Shown here one piece after another: positions 46,856 through 55,837 of a DNA stretch of 64,000 bases. Where the stretch lies: NCBI GenBank assembly GCA_013298775.1, contig JAAFIV010000026.1, positions 1 to 64,000 of the forward strand, in the 5' to 3' direction. The position numbers were made by a program, and so were the translations under genes. The notes under the pieces were generated by a model. It was not told the DNA's origin. It worked only from the letters and a program-made list of their open reading frames with translations, and did no database searches. Position 1 is the first letter of the stretch. Every line of letters begins with the position of its first letter. Source of the DNA: Ignavibacteria bacterium (lineage in GTDB: Bacteria; Bacteroidota; Ignavibacteria; Kapaibacteriales; UBA4661).

Positions 46856-47473
46856 ATGAACATCACAATTATCGGCTCCGGCAACGTCGGTGGCGCACTT
46901 GCCATCGGCTTTCGCAAAGAAGGACACAGCGTCATTTTGGGCGTGAAAGACCCCGCGATTCCTTTCAAGGGCAAAGACATTGCACTTGAATACAACTTCC
47001 CATTTTACGCCATTTCGGAGGCGGCGCAAAAAAGCGAGGTGATTGTGATTGCCGCGCCTGCGCATTTTGCCCACGACATTGCACAAAAGCTCGGTGATGT
47101 GAAAGGGAAAGTTATCATTGACACCATGAATGCGGTGATGAAAAAGCCCGCCAATTACGCCAACGCAAGCGAAGCAATTTTAGATAATTGCAACTGTACC
47201 GACGTTGTGAAATGCTTCAATACAACAGGTGCAGAAAATATGGCAAACCCTCATTACAACGGCGTTTCGCTGGATATGTTCGTCGCAGGAGACAGCACAA
47301 AAGGAAAGCAAATAGCGATGCAGCTTGCAAAGGATATTGGCTTTGAAAATTGCTACGATTTTGGTGGGAATGATAAATTTTCTGCGTTAGAAAACTTCGC
47401 TTTTGCATGGATAAACCTTGCCATGATGCAGAAAATGGGGCGTAACATCGGTTTCAAACTTCTCAAACGCTGA
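46856..47473 (+). CDS. NADPH-dependent F420 reductase-like / NAD(P)-binding oxidoreductase (COG2085)
   Basis: A 205-residue cytoplasmic protein with an N-terminal Rossmann fold, ITIIGSGNVGGALAIGF (GxGxxG), followed by VIVIAAPAHFAHDIAQ and KVIIDTMNAV. This is the single-domain layout of predicted dinucleotide-binding enzymes related to archaeal F420:NADP oxidoreductase. The real substrate in bacteria without F420 is unknown. The frame is open to 46799, but the ATG at 46856 begins directly at the first strand. An AraC regulator starts 22 bp downstream and probably controls it. Confidence 0.85.
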   Translation: MNITIIGSGNVGGALAIGFRKEGHSVILGVKDPAIPFKGKDIALEYNFPFYAISEAAQKSEVIVIAAPAHFAHDIAQKLGDVKGKVIIDTMNAVMKKPANYANASEAILDNCNCTDVVKCFNTTGAENMANPHYNGVSLDMFVAGDSTKGKQIAMQLAKDIGFENCYDFGGNDKFSALENFAFAWINLAMMQKMGRNIGFKLLKR

Positions 47474-47495
47474 TTCTATCTCCTTTCCAAGCAAA

Positions 47496-48425
47496 ATGGC
47501 ACAATCACTCCAAACCATCCCAACCTTCAACCTTGACACTGACTATCGCTCCGTTCATAAAGAAAAAACGGTGGTGAGCAGTTTTGGTATGGATAGCACG
47601 AACAGCCTGCTGGATAGCGGCTTTGGGCTGTATTCGTCGGAAGGAGTGAAAGCGAAAATTGGTCCTCTGAAATCGCAGTTTTACCGTGTAGCTCTGTGTT
47701 TGCGGGGCGAGGTGGATGTGGAGTGTGGTTTGGAGCGGTTTCGACACAGCGCAGGAACGATTCATTTCAATTTTCCCGGACAGCTTTTTTCGCTTGAAAA
47801 CAAGACCGACGATATGTTTGCCTACTACGCGCTTTTCACGCAAGAATTTATCGAAGAAGTTCTGCAAGCAACGAGAATACAGCTTGCGTACCCGTTTTTG
47901 GACTATGCTGGAGTACCGTTTTTTCAGCTTTCCGATGATGAAGCACGGGAAATTGAAGAGATTTTTCTAGAAATGAACGAGGAACTCCTGCGCAATTTTC
48001 CCGACAGAAACCGAGCAATCAAGCTGCTTCTAGCGATACTGCTTCTGAAAGCAAAGCGAAGTTACGTGCGGCAGGAACTCACGATGCTGTACCACAATCC
48101 GAAAGCCTCATCGCTCGTGGTACGTTTCAAAAAGCTGGTGGCACAGCACTTTTTAACCATTCGCAGCGTCAGCGACTACGCCAGCAAACTTGCCGTTTCC
48201 CCGAAACATTTGAGCAAAATTATCAAGCATGAATCGGGCAAAAATCCCAGTGATTTTATTGATGAAATGCTGCTTATGGAAGTCCAATGTATGCTGCGTT
48301 ATACCGACCTCAGCGTCGCCGAAATCTCCTACCAACTTGAATTTGCAGACCCGTCGCATCTAACCAAATTTTTTAAGAAACACACAAACACAACGCCACT
48401 TCAGTATCGAAATGACGTTGTGTAA
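47496..48425 (+). CDS. AraC-family transcriptional regulator (second of two)
   Basis: A 309-residue regulator. The N-terminal half is a cupin-like sensing domain (FYRVALCLRGEVDVECGLER). The C-terminal DNA-binding domain has two helix-turn-helix motifs, the first with SVSDYASKLAVSPKHLSKII, the second ending VAEISYQLEFADPSHLTKFF and TNTTPLQYRND. It is the second gene of a likely operon with the COG2085-type oxidoreductase 22 bp upstream. The remnant MDR oxidoreductase further upstream may once have been part of the same regulon. Confidence 0.93.
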   Translation: MAQSLQTIPTFNLDTDYRSVHKEKTVVSSFGMDSTNSLLDSGFGLYSSEGVKAKIGPLKSQFYRVALCLRGEVDVECGLERFRHSAGTIHFNFPGQLFSLENKTDDMFAYYALFTQEFIEEVLQATRIQLAYPFLDYAGVPFFQLSDDEAREIEEIFLEMNEELLRNFPDRNRAIKLLLAILLLKAKRSYVRQELTMLYHNPKASSLVVRFKKLVAQHFLTIRSVSDYASKLAVSPKHLSKIIKHESGKNPSDFIDEMLLMEVQCMLRYTDLSVAEISYQLEFADPSHLTKFFKKHTNTTPLQYRNDVV

Positions 48426-48539
48426 TGGGGTTTTCACGGATTTGATTAGAATTTCTCACCTACCATCAATAGCGAAAAAATCCATCCCATTTCTAATGCG
48501 GGTAGGTGTTCTAAAGGGCGCGTAAAAACTAGCTTTCTG

Positions 48540-48628
48540 CGTGAGGGTCTGACTTCTTCGTCAGGCTCTCACTTCCTTTGGGTGTAAAAACAAAGTGAGA
48601 GCCTCAATAGGAATTGAGACCCTCACAG
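48540..48628. repeat. Palindromic element family E, copy 2
   Basis: GTGAGGGTCT ... GAGACCCTCAC ends with inner GGCTCTCACTT / AAGTGAGAGCC. It is related to 18360-18405 but longer, and lies between convergent genes. Confidence 0.75.
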
Positions 48629-48661
48629 CCCGCATAATCTCTGTAAAATGATGTAATTTCC

Positions 48662-50434
48662 CTACGCCGATAATACTTTCATACGACGCAGTGGTACGGT
48701 ATTCAGCGATTCGGAAGAGATAAATCGTAGCGAACCGACGTTAAATTGGCTTACTGAGCGTTGAACATTGTCCATGCCTGTTGAAAGTCCTTGAATCGTG
48801 CGCGAAATATCTGCAATCCCTGATGCAGTCTGCTGTGTAAAGGTGCTGATAAAGTCCATATTTCGGGCGATGTCGTTGCTGGTCGCGCTTTGCTGAACAC
48901 TTGCCGTCGCTGCGTGTGCGATAGAATCTGCTACTGAACGTGTGCGGTTGATAATGTGTTTGAACGTCTCTACGGCTTGCTCTGCGGCTTGTTTACTGCG
49001 CCGGACGTGGGTATCGCCTTCGTGCATTGCTTTTACTGCTGTTTGAGTATCGGTTTGTACTTTCTTCAGCATGGTCGAAATTTCTTTTGTTGCCTTTTGT
49101 GTGCGCTCAGCGAGTTTCCGAACTTCATCGGCAACAACCGCAAAGCCGCGTCCCGCCTCACCTGCACGTGCCGCTTCGATAGCTGCATTCAACGCAAGGA
49201 GATTTGTTTGGTCAGCGATTTCCTCAATCGTTTGCGTGATTTCTCCAATTTCTTCGCTGGATTTTCCGAGATTGTCAATCATTGCAGCAGAGCGTTGAGC
49301 GGAGTTCGCCAAGGCAGACATTCCCTCAATCGTGGCAAGAATAACCGCCCCACCATTATGCGCTTCTTCACTGGTTTCGTTTGCCTCACGAGCCGCTTCC
49401 GATGCGTGGTGCGAGGTTTCTTCAATGGTTTTCGACATTTGCTGCATCGCGCCAGCGATTTGCATTACTCGCGCACTTTGCTCATGCACACCCGAATCCA
49501 GTGCAAATGCTTGCTCGGAGATATGTTCACCAGAAGTGGATGCCGTCAAAAGAGCTTCAAATGTGGTTTGTACCATTTGCTGGAAGTTTTCAATTGACGT
49601 ATTCAAGCCTTGCGCAAGTCTTCCCAAATCACCCGAATACTGCTCGCTAAAGCGCACAGTTAGGTCGCCGGAAGCAAATCGTTCAATTCCCATCAGCATT
49701 TGCTCAATACTTTCGGTGAGATAGGTGCGCTCCTGCTCACTTTGGCGGGCAAGCGTTTCTGCATTTTCTTTTTCGCGCTGAACTTCCACAGCAAGGTTTT
49801 GAGCGTGTTCCAGCGAATCTTGTACGGCTGCTTTTGCTTTTGCGGCGGAGGCTAAGGCGCGGTCTTTGCTTGTTTCTAAAAGGCTTGTGAAAAGATAAAT
49901 GATAATCACTCCGCCCGGAAAGCCCATGAGTGCGAGCGGGAAACGCGCTGAATCAGCGACGAGTTTTGGTAACGTAACACCGTACCATTGCGCTCCAACA
50001 ATGGCTGTACATCCGATGATGACTACTCCCACCCAAAATTTGCCTGCCTCTTTACCAACGAGCAAAACGGCAACTATCGGGGAGACCAGTATCCACGCGA
50101 ACGTAGCGGGAGTATCAATACCGCCTGTGGTGAGAATGAGCGTGAGCATCGTTACACAAAAAATTCCGGCGAGATTATGCCCGATAACCTTTTCGGATGA
50201 GGTCCACCGAAGCAAAGGAAAATTCGACAGTGCTTGAAAAGCAACGAAAAGAATAAACGTCCCAAGAATGGGCGCATTGAAGGTAAAAAAGTACGTTGGA
50301 GCATACAGCAAACCTGCGACAAAAGAAATAGCAGCGATATTCAAGCCAAGACGAGCCTTGCGATAGGTTTCGGTATTGGGCTGAATCGTTGCGGGTATTT
50401 GGCGTTCAATGAATGAACTAACTGCGGAAAACAT
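48662..50434 (-). CDS. Methyl-accepting chemotaxis protein with multi-pass membrane sensor
   Basis: A 590-residue transducer. About six membrane helices occupy residues 30-190, with no large periplasmic domain, so it probably senses within the membrane or energy state. A HAMP-like stretch ([10 protein letters not shown]) follows near 250, then a long helical signalling domain whose hairpin tip holds [19 protein letters not shown] and [17 protein letters not shown], the CheA/CheW-contact region. It ends near [16 protein letters not shown] without a CheR tethering pentapeptide. No che genes are nearby. The signal is unknown. Confidence 0.93.
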   Translation of the reverse strand: MFSAVSSFIERQIPATIQPNTETYRKARLGLNIAAISFVAGLLYAPTYFFTFNAPILGTFILFVAFQALSNFPLLRWTSSEKVIGHNLAGIFCVTMLTLILTTGGIDTPATFAWILVSPIVAVLLVGKEAGKFWVGVVIIGCTAIVGAQWYGVTLPKLVADSARFPLALMGFPGGVIIIYLFTSLLETSKDRALASAAKAKAAVQDSLEHAQNLAVEVQREKENAETLARQSEQERTYLTESIEQMLMGIERFASGDLTVRFSEQYSGDLGRLAQGLNTSIENFQQMVQTTFEALLTASTSGEHISEQAFALDSGVHEQSARVMQIAGAMQQMSKTIEETSHHASEAAREANETSEEAHNGGAVILATIEGMSALANSAQRSAAMIDNLGKSSEEIGEITQTIEEIADQTNLLALNAAIEAARAGEAGRGFAVVADEVRKLAERTQKATKEISTMLKKVQTDTQTAVKAMHEGDTHVRRSKQAAEQAVETFKHIINRTRSVADSIAHAATASVQQSATSNDIARNMDFISTFTQQTASGIADISRTIQGLSTGMDNVQRSVSQFNVGSLRFISSESLNTVPLRRMKVLSA

Positions 50435-50648
50435 ATTTTCATCACAAATTGTGAAACAGAGTGTTTTCCTAAAGAACGCACAATTTGCTTTCAGGTTACA
50501 AAAAAAATGAAAATTGTTTGAGAAACCGGATGGGTGGGCGTAATGAAGAGCAGGGAAAGTGTTTTGATTATAGCATTTGAATTCAAATTACAAGTGAATT
50601 GCTTTCATGGGCGCAACAGTGAGAATTCCTGAAAAACGAGTAAAAATT

Positions 50649-51269
50649 TTATTCGTGTGTGTGCGGTGTATGGTCGCGCATCCACGTCCGCACTCGGTCA
50701 GGCAGCGAGTAGTAGAGAGCTATTCCGCCGAAAATAGCAAATGAGATAAATGGCGAAACGTATGCTAATGCTCCACCAAGCGCGTACAAAAGAAACGAGC
50801 GAATATTTCCGCGCAATACTTTGCGTTCTAATTCTTCCGAAGCGTGGTCGTGCATGAGTTGTGCCTTCAATCCAGCGTGTCTGCGAAGCATCATAAAACC
50901 CAGCGATGCGCCGGAAAACACCAAGCCGTAACACAAACTCGCAACAGGGCGAAACGGGTATTTTCCGACCAAATTATTCACAAACGGAATGAGCGTACAC
51001 CAAAACAGCAGGTGAAGATTATGCCACAGAAGCGGCATATCCACACGCTTTATCAGCCCCAGCACGTGATGGTGATTTATCCAAATAATCGCAACAGTTA
51101 CAAAACTCAGCGCGTAGGCGATGAACTGCGGCGCAAGCATAGGAACAAGTGTCCGAAAGGATGTTTGGTCATCTATTTGCGGCAGCTTGATTTCAAAAAC
51201 CATAAGCGTAATGATAATCGAAAAAACGCCATCGCTGAAGGCTTCTAAGCGAGATTTGGAGATGGTCAT
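50649..51269 (-). CDS. TMEM175-family (DUF1211) potassium channel-like protein
   Basis: A 206-residue membrane protein with six hydrophobic segments. The selectivity motif of TMEM175 channels, RxxxFSDGVF, is present as RLEAFSDGVFSIIITLMVFE in helix 1, followed by WINHHHVLGLIKRVD as in bacterial relatives. These form tetrameric potassium-leak channels. The His-containing C terminus (DHTPHTHE) is short. The methyltransferase gene at 51308-51934 lies 39 bp upstream on the same strand, so the two may be co-transcribed. Confidence 0.88.
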   Translation of the reverse strand: MTISKSRLEAFSDGVFSIIITLMVFEIKLPQIDDQTSFRTLVPMLAPQFIAYALSFVTVAIIWINHHHVLGLIKRVDMPLLWHNLHLLFWCTLIPFVNNLVGKYPFRPVASLCYGLVFSGASLGFMMLRRHAGLKAQLMHDHASEELERKVLRGNIRSFLLYALGGALAYVSPFISFAIFGGIALYYSLPDRVRTWMRDHTPHTHE

Positions 51270-51307
51270 GGCAATTTCTGCAACCTAAAAACATCAATGA
51301 AAGAAAC

Positions 51308-51934
51308 TTACTTTTTTCGTCCAACAAACCGTATAACCGAGCCTTTTCCAACATGAAATAGACCTTCGTTCAACTCAATTTCTTTTTCTACCAGTTCGAT
51401 AATTTCATACTGAGGAAAATCTGATTGCAGTTCTTCAATTGAGAACAAGGATGCAATATCCTTCGGACCACCAACGCTTGGGTTTTGAGAAACGTACTCA
51501 AAATGATTTTTGCTAAAAGCCTCAAAAATAACGAATCCGCCCGTACGCAAGTATTTGTCGAATGTTCTGTGATACAACGATTTAATCTCCGCAGGAAAGT
51601 GTGCGTAGATGAGCGCAATCGCATCAAATTGTTCGGCGGCATACATCAACGTTTGCAATTCACCGACCTGATAATCAATCGCTACATTTTTAGCTTCTGC
51701 AAGCCGCAGGGCTTTGTTTTTCCCTTCTATGCTGATGTCAAATGCTGAAACCGTCCAGCCCAGCGAAGCTGCAAACACTGCATTGCGCCCCTCACCTTCA
51801 GCTGGAAACAGTATTGTTCCAACGTCAGGCAGTTTTTCCAACTGTTCCTTGAGATAATTGTTCGGCTCTGTGCCAAAAGCAAACTCTTCTTTGCTATATC
51901 TGTCATTCCATCGGTCAAGCCAGGATTCATTCAT
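51308..51934 (-). CDS. Class I SAM-dependent methyltransferase (TehB/thiopurine-like)
   Basis: A 208-residue methyltransferase. From the ATG at 51934 it begins [19 protein letters not shown], the start shared with TehB-type small-molecule methyltransferases. The SAM loop is [20 protein letters not shown], where the usual GxGxG reads AEGEGRN, followed by VSAFDIS. The N-terminal extension to 52060 has no family resemblance. Relatives modify oxyanions, thiols or other small molecules; the substrate is unknown. It is followed on the same strand by the TMEM175-like gene. Confidence 0.85.
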   Translation of the reverse strand: MNESWLDRWNDRYSKEEFAFGTEPNNYLKEQLEKLPDVGTILFPAEGEGRNAVFAASLGWTVSAFDISIEGKNKALRLAEAKNVAIDYQVGELQTLMYAAEQFDAIALIYAHFPAEIKSLYHRTFDKYLRTGGFVIFEAFSKNHFEYVSQNPSVGGPKDIASLFSIEELQSDFPQYEIIELVEKEIELNEGLFHVGKGSVIRFVGRKK

Positions 51935-52208
51935 AGTGTCGCTTATTGAACGGGTGTTGTGGGTGATGGAGCCAGCGCACTGGGGCGTGGCGTTGATTGG
52001 AAATGAGTATCCCCCACAAGTTTGAATAGCAATATAACGGAAAACACCTTCATCGGTCAATCGGAAAAACTTTTATTCCAACGCCAACGAAAGCCCAAAC
52101 GTCAAGAGCAAATCCGCCCGCTTTCGCGCCTATAAGCACCATACTTCGCAGGGCGAAATATGGTATGAAAGGTGCTTTGTGTGGTATAATTGAGCTAACC
52201 GAAACAGA

Positions 52209-52853
52209 TTATTTCACAGCATATAATTCCTCTGAAAATCGCATAAAATCTGCTTTTGCCGCCTTCAAGAGGCTGAGAATATTACTCGCTTCAGGCTGCG
52301 TAACGTCATACGCCAAACTCACCGCATATTTCCTGCCTTCCAAGACTACAAAAAACCACGACCTACCCACAATGTACGAGCCATAGAGGGGATGCGGAAC
52401 GGTGTTCAGTTCCTGCGCGGCAACCATCTCCGCGAGAAGTTGCGCAAGGGGATTGTTATTAGGCGCGAAGGTTTTTTTGTACTCGTGCAGAAAGAAAAAT
52501 GGGCGAATAGGCTTCGATTTGCCCGTAGCGACCATAAAATCTACGCGCCCCGACATTTGAACGTCGCCAACAGTAGCGGATAAGGTGCGCTGGGTAAAGG
52601 TGTGGAAGTATTGCGTATCGTAGCGAACAAGATTCACAAATGGCGCAATAAACTTGAACTTGAGTTCGTCTTCATTCCACAAATCAATTTCCGCCGCAAG
52701 ATTTTCTTGCAACGCCGCGATGATAGTGCGCTCTACTTCATTCATCGGAAAGTCGGCACGAAGCCAGTTTGCCAGCGTTGGCAGATTGGGTACGCGCTCC
52801 AGCGAAAAGGTTTGTTCAAGGTCGTCTATGTCCCATTGGTCAAAGGTTTTCAT
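52209..52853 (-). CDS. PD-(D/E)XK nuclease-like protein of a common uncharacterised family
   Basis: A 214-residue soluble protein. The pattern GRVDFMVATG with Asp105, then FFLHEYKK with Glu124 and Lys126, fits the D...ExK core of the PD-(D/E)XK nuclease fold. An upstream acidic helix (DELKFKFIAPF) is in the place of motif I. Proteins like this occur in many FCB-group and cyanobacterial genomes without known function. No methyltransferase or helicase is adjacent, so it is not an obvious restriction enzyme. Activity is unproven. Confidence 0.6.
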   Translation of the reverse strand: MKTFDQWDIDDLEQTFSLERVPNLPTLANWLRADFPMNEVERTIIAALQENLAAEIDLWNEDELKFKFIAPFVNLVRYDTQYFHTFTQRTLSATVGDVQMSGRVDFMVATGKSKPIRPFFFLHEYKKTFAPNNNPLAQLLAEMVAAQELNTVPHPLYGSYIVGRSWFFVVLEGRKYAVSLAYDVTQPEASNILSLLKAAKADFMRFSEELYAVK

Positions 52854-52986
52854 GGTTGTTGTAACGTTGATGGTACGTTTTTTTTGCTACTTACGTTCAA
52901 GTTGTAAATTACGAAAATTTTGAGAAGGAAATATGTAGAATGCTACGATTTACCGTATATTCGAGTAAACGAATCAAGTTCAACAA

Positions 52987-53029
52987 ACAAGTAACGGCGC
53001 GGCTTCCAAAGTGAAAATCGCGCCGTTTG
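52987..53029. repeat. Hairpin repeat pair, left copy
   Basis: AACGGCGCG ... CGCGCCGTT hairpin. The stretch beginning ACAAGTAACGGCGC is nearly identical to 54615-54656 over about 40 bp. It lies just downstream of the SnoaL-like gene (minus strand). Confidence 0.75.
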
Positions 53030-53045
53030 TTTTTGGTATCAGTAA

Positions 53046-53405
53046 TTACCATGATTCCGTCTTGTAATGATGCCGCTCGTGAACAATGCGCCCATTTTTC
53101 CAACGCTGCACGGAAATTTGCTTAAAATCGCGTTGCCCCCAATCTTTGTGAAGAAAGGAGTATCGCCATTCAATGACCGAAACATCATCGCCAAGTAAGG
53201 TTTGAAGAGGTGTTGCGCTTGCACTACTGATGCTTGCCAGAAAATGCTCCATTTCTTTGCGGTGTATTTCTAAGCCAATGGTTGGGGCGCTTTCATTCTC
53301 GTGCTTGACAAAATGTTCGTCATAAAAGATATTATGAGCATCTTCATATCTGAACTCTTGCACGAGGCGCGTGAATTCTGCTATGGTTTCGGGGAATGTT
53401 TTCAT
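53046..53405 (-). CDS. SnoaL-like (NTF2-fold) protein
   Basis: A 119-residue single-domain protein with the NTF2/SnoaL cone fold: an N-terminal helix (TIAEFTRLVQEFRYEDAHNI), then the curved sheet ending IEWRYSFLHKDWGQRDFKQI and RWKNGRIVHERHHYK. Such proteins bind small hydrophobic ligands or act as isomerases; the ligand here is unknown. AGGAG precedes the ATG. It starts 9 bp after the DoxX-like gene and is the last gene of the Crp-DoxX-SnoaL group on the minus strand. Confidence 0.82.
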   Translation of the reverse strand: MKTFPETIAEFTRLVQEFRYEDAHNIFYDEHFVKHENESAPTIGLEIHRKEMEHFLASISSASATPLQTLLGDDVSVIEWRYSFLHKDWGQRDFKQISVQRWKNGRIVHERHHYKTESW

Positions 53406-53414
53406 TGTTTGCTC

Positions 53415-53819
53415 CTAGCTAGAATGTGTTGTGGATAGAAATGGTGAACTATCTGATGCAAACAATTGTCCGTACATCAACGCTGCGCCGCACATTGCCG
53501 TGTCCCGCGCAATGGCGATGATTCCTTTGAAATCACCGCTTATTGCCGCCGGAATATGCACAAGGAATACAAACAAAAGGAGCATGAGCGCAAGGAGTAA
53601 TGAGGCAAGCATGTCCATTTTGCGGAGTATCGCACTTGCCACAAACAGCAGCATACAGACTCCAACCAGATACACCCACAATGCCCGAAACGGCAACCAC
53701 ACAGGGACGTAGGGCAAACTGAATTCCAAAGGTCCAAAATGCAATAATCCAAACAATGCAAACGGTGCGACAAAGAGCCATTTTGCAAAGAGAGCCGGGC
53801 TATCAACAAAGTTTTTCAT
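53415..53819 (-). CDS. DoxX-like small membrane protein
   Basis: A 134-residue inner-membrane protein with four helices (WLFVAPFALFGLLHFGP, LWVYLVGVCMLLFVASAI, MLASLLLALMLLLFVFLVHI, and a final segment after SGDFKGII). The arrangement and the invariant-looking HIPAAISGD resemble the DoxX family, members of which are linked to redox or sulfur stress. The next gene (SnoaL-like) follows 9 bp later. The role is not known. Confidence 0.7.
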   Translation of the reverse strand: MKNFVDSPALFAKWLFVAPFALFGLLHFGPLEFSLPYVPVWLPFRALWVYLVGVCMLLFVASAILRKMDMLASLLLALMLLLFVFLVHIPAAISGDFKGIIAIARDTAMCGAALMYGQLFASDSSPFLSTTHSS

Positions 53820-53982
53820 AGTGGTATCAAAAGTGGAAAATGTCGTGATTTATGACGGTACAAAAATGCACAACATGGAAATGAAAAACATTGACCTATA
53901 TCAACGTTTTCATTTTCCCCATCATCTTGAATCACTGATAAAGGCTGAGGTAGCACGAAAGAAAGGGCGAGATAAAGCGCTA

Positions 53983-54564
53983 TCACAATTTCATCTTGAG
54001 GCGGCTGAGAGTTTCAGGCGAAAGACCCAAATACGAGGCGATAACTTTATTGGAGAGACGGGAGAAAATAAGAGGTTGAAATGATAAAAGCCACCGAACA
54101 CGCTCCAAAGCGTCCATTCCGAGTAGCGACATCACACGCTGTGTGGAATGTACATACGATTCCTCCAAAAGCGCACGGTAGATAGTTTCAAAGGGTGGAA
54201 CGGTTTTGACAAGATGCTGGAATGCATCGAATGAAATGGCGTACAGCTGGCTTGATTCTAAGGCTTGAATACGCTCATTCGCGGGTTGCCGATTGACAAA
54301 ACTTTGAATAGACGTTACCCATTCCTGCTCAAAAATGAGGTTCGAGGTAGATTCTTCACCATTGCGATTGTAGGTAACAAGACGCAAGCAACCTTCGACA
54401 ACAAAATAGCACCGGTGACAAATTTTGCCCTCTTCCAACAAGACATGATTACGCTTGATGCGAAGTTCGGTAAATTGTGCGAGAACAAGGTCGAGTCCTA
54501 CAGGTCTCTCGCCAATTTTACGGCAGATGTAGTCTTCAAGCGGATGCGTCATTGCGGCATACAT
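53983..54564 (-). CDS. Crp/Fnr-family transcriptional regulator
   Basis: A regulator of 193 residues. It has an N-terminal cyclic-nucleotide-binding-like barrel (HVLLEEGKICHRCYFVVEGC) and a C-terminal helix-turn-helix (ASYLGLSPETLSRLK). The conserved arginine for cAMP is not obvious, so the ligand is unknown. The ATG at 54564 is chosen; a GTG at 54588 is also in frame. It lies 163 bp upstream of the DoxX-SnoaL pair on the same strand and is the likely regulator. The three genes are bracketed by a near-identical hairpin. Confidence 0.9.
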   Translation of the reverse strand: MYAAMTHPLEDYICRKIGERPVGLDLVLAQFTELRIKRNHVLLEEGKICHRCYFVVEGCLRLVTYNRNGEESTSNLIFEQEWVTSIQSFVNRQPANERIQALESSQLYAISFDAFQHLVKTVPPFETIYRALLEESYVHSTQRVMSLLGMDALERVRWLLSFQPLIFSRLSNKVIASYLGLSPETLSRLKMKL

Positions 54565-54614
54565 TGTGTGTGAGATGTCTTTAGGCACATAAAATAGAAA
54601 AACAAAATGATAGA

Positions 54615-54656
54615 AACAAGTAACGGCGCAGCTTTCAAAGTGAAATTCGCGCCGTT
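54615..54656. repeat. Hairpin repeat pair, right copy
   Basis: Near-identical to 52987-53029, in the same orientation. It lies just upstream of the Crp/Fnr gene and downstream of the OsmC gene. Confidence 0.75.
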
Positions 54657-54684
54657 CTTCATTTCTAGTGGTTCTATGTTCTGT

Positions 54685-55119
54685 TTATGCTAACGTCGCC
54701 GAAAGTGAAACTTCAATCGCCCCCAGCGCCCGTGAAACGGGGCAGGTTTTCTTTGCATTATCAGCAATGGTCTGGAATTGCTCGTTGGAAATGGCGGGGA
54801 CGCTTGCTTTCAAGTTCAAATGAATACCTTTAATAGTGAATCCGCCATTTTCATTGACCATCGTCAAGTCCGCATTAACACTGAGTTTTTCGGGTGGAAA
54901 GCCTGCGCCCGTGAGTTGAAAACTGAGTGCCATTGCGTAGCAGCCCGCATGAGCCGCCGCAATCAATTCTTCAGGATTTGTGCCTGCTTTGCCGTCTTCG
55001 CTTGTGAAGCGGGTTGCGAAAGAATACGGCGTTTGGGATAGTACGCCGCTTGTAGAGGTGAGGCTGCCAGAGCCGTCTTTGCCAGTGCCGTTCCATTCGG
55101 CAGATGCTTTGCGAATCAT
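54685..55119 (-). CDS. OsmC/Ohr-family peroxiredoxin
   Basis: A 144-residue thiol peroxidase that reduces organic hydroperoxides, probably cytoplasmic. The two redox cysteines are Cys60 (AAAHAGCYAMALS) and Cys126 (AKKTCPVSRAL), both in the typical family settings; NPEELIAAAHAGC is diagnostic of the OsmC subgroup. The ATG at 55119 is chosen; the longer frame to 55176 has no family match. It may be part of the same stress response as the neighbouring Crp-DoxX-SnoaL group, but it is separated by a hairpin. Confidence 0.92.
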   Translation of the reverse strand: MIRKASAEWNGTGKDGSGSLTSTSGVLSQTPYSFATRFTSEDGKAGTNPEELIAAAHAGCYAMALSFQLTGAGFPPEKLSVNADLTMVNENGGFTIKGIHLNLKASVPAISNEQFQTIADNAKKTCPVSRALGAIEVSLSATLA

Positions 55120-55269
55120 AGTATTTTCAAAAAATGTAGTGAAATAGTGAATTGATGAACGATACAAAAATATCAATCTTCTCCGTGCGCACTATTGTAT
55201 GAATGGTGCTTTGTGTGGTACGGAAGATATTGGAATGTTGCAGGACACATTCTACCGCAGCATAGAAAC

Positions 55270-55307
55270 ATGTCTTACGCTTCATACATGTCTTACGCTT
55301 CATACAT
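55270..55307. repeat. 18-bp tandem repeat
   Basis: ATGTCTTACGCTTCATAC is repeated twice in tandem, with a third partial start. No coding meaning is evident. It lies in the 718-bp gap between 55119 and 55838, which holds only repeats and a possible RNA. Confidence 0.75.
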
Positions 55308-55330
55308 GGTTCTTGAAATACGTAATGATT

Positions 55331-55429
55331 ATTGGAACGCGGATGAGGTTCCAGACTCTCAGGATATTGAGGACTTTTTGCCGTCCTTAACATCCTCTCC
55401 GTCCTCCAGTCCGCGTTCCTTTCTCACAT
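55331..55429. repeat. GAGGACT repeat element (family D, copy 3, inverted)
   Basis: Reverse complement of the element at 28908. It is bounded by TTGGAACGCGGATGAGG and TCCGCGTTCCTTTCTCACAT. Confidence 0.75.
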
Positions 55430-55525
55430 TGTGTAGTATCATTGCATAATGTAAGAATCATGTACTTAATCTTGGGGCAACAAATGAGAAAATGCAATAA
55501 AATCTGTTCACTACCGTACTAAAAT

Positions 55526-55551
55526 TGTGAACGGACAATGTGAACGGACAA
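55526..55551 (+). repeat. Perfect 13-bp tandem repeat
   Basis: TGTGAACGGACAA occurs at 55526-55538 and 55539-55551. An inverted GTTCAC lies about 20 bp upstream, so this may be an operator-like site. Confidence 0.7.
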
Positions 55552-55586
55552 AGAGTTCTCCCTTTCGGGTGGTAGAGTTTATCGGT

Positions 55587-55676
55587 GCAGAGAGAAGGTT
55601 CGACCTGTCTCTGCGTTTCAATCGCCAAGAGACGTTCCGTAGATTAAGCTCCGAGAGGCTAGAACGAGAAGTGGCG
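55587..55676 (+). ncRNA. Possible structured RNA (two adjacent stem-loops)
   Basis: GCAGAGA/TCTCTGC (55587-55593, 55608-55614) is followed by a nested stem with CGCCA/TGGCG outside, CGTTC/GAACG in the middle and AGCTC/GAGGCT inside (55623-55676). The three-tier pairing is suggestive of an RNA element, but I cannot assign a family and no terminator follows. Confidence 0.3.
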
Positions 55677-55691
55677 TAGATACTGGCTTGA

Positions 55692-55757
55692 TTGGCTTGA
55701 GACTTCTTGTCTGTTTTTATCGCCTGAACTCCGCATCAACACTCACTGACAAAATGA
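55692..55757. repeat. Dispersed palindromic element family C, degenerate copy
   Basis: GCTTGAGACTTCTTGTCTGT followed by CGCCTGAACTC and ACACTCAC matches the reverse complement of the variant copy at 17331. It overlaps the 5' extension of the next reading frame, supporting the later start at 55838. Confidence 0.7.
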
Positions 55758-55837
55758 TGTTCCTGTCACTCTTTGAAGAAATTTTGTCGTGTACTGAAGT
55801 TTGCAACCGTAACACAAAACAACGTTATATTTCCGTC

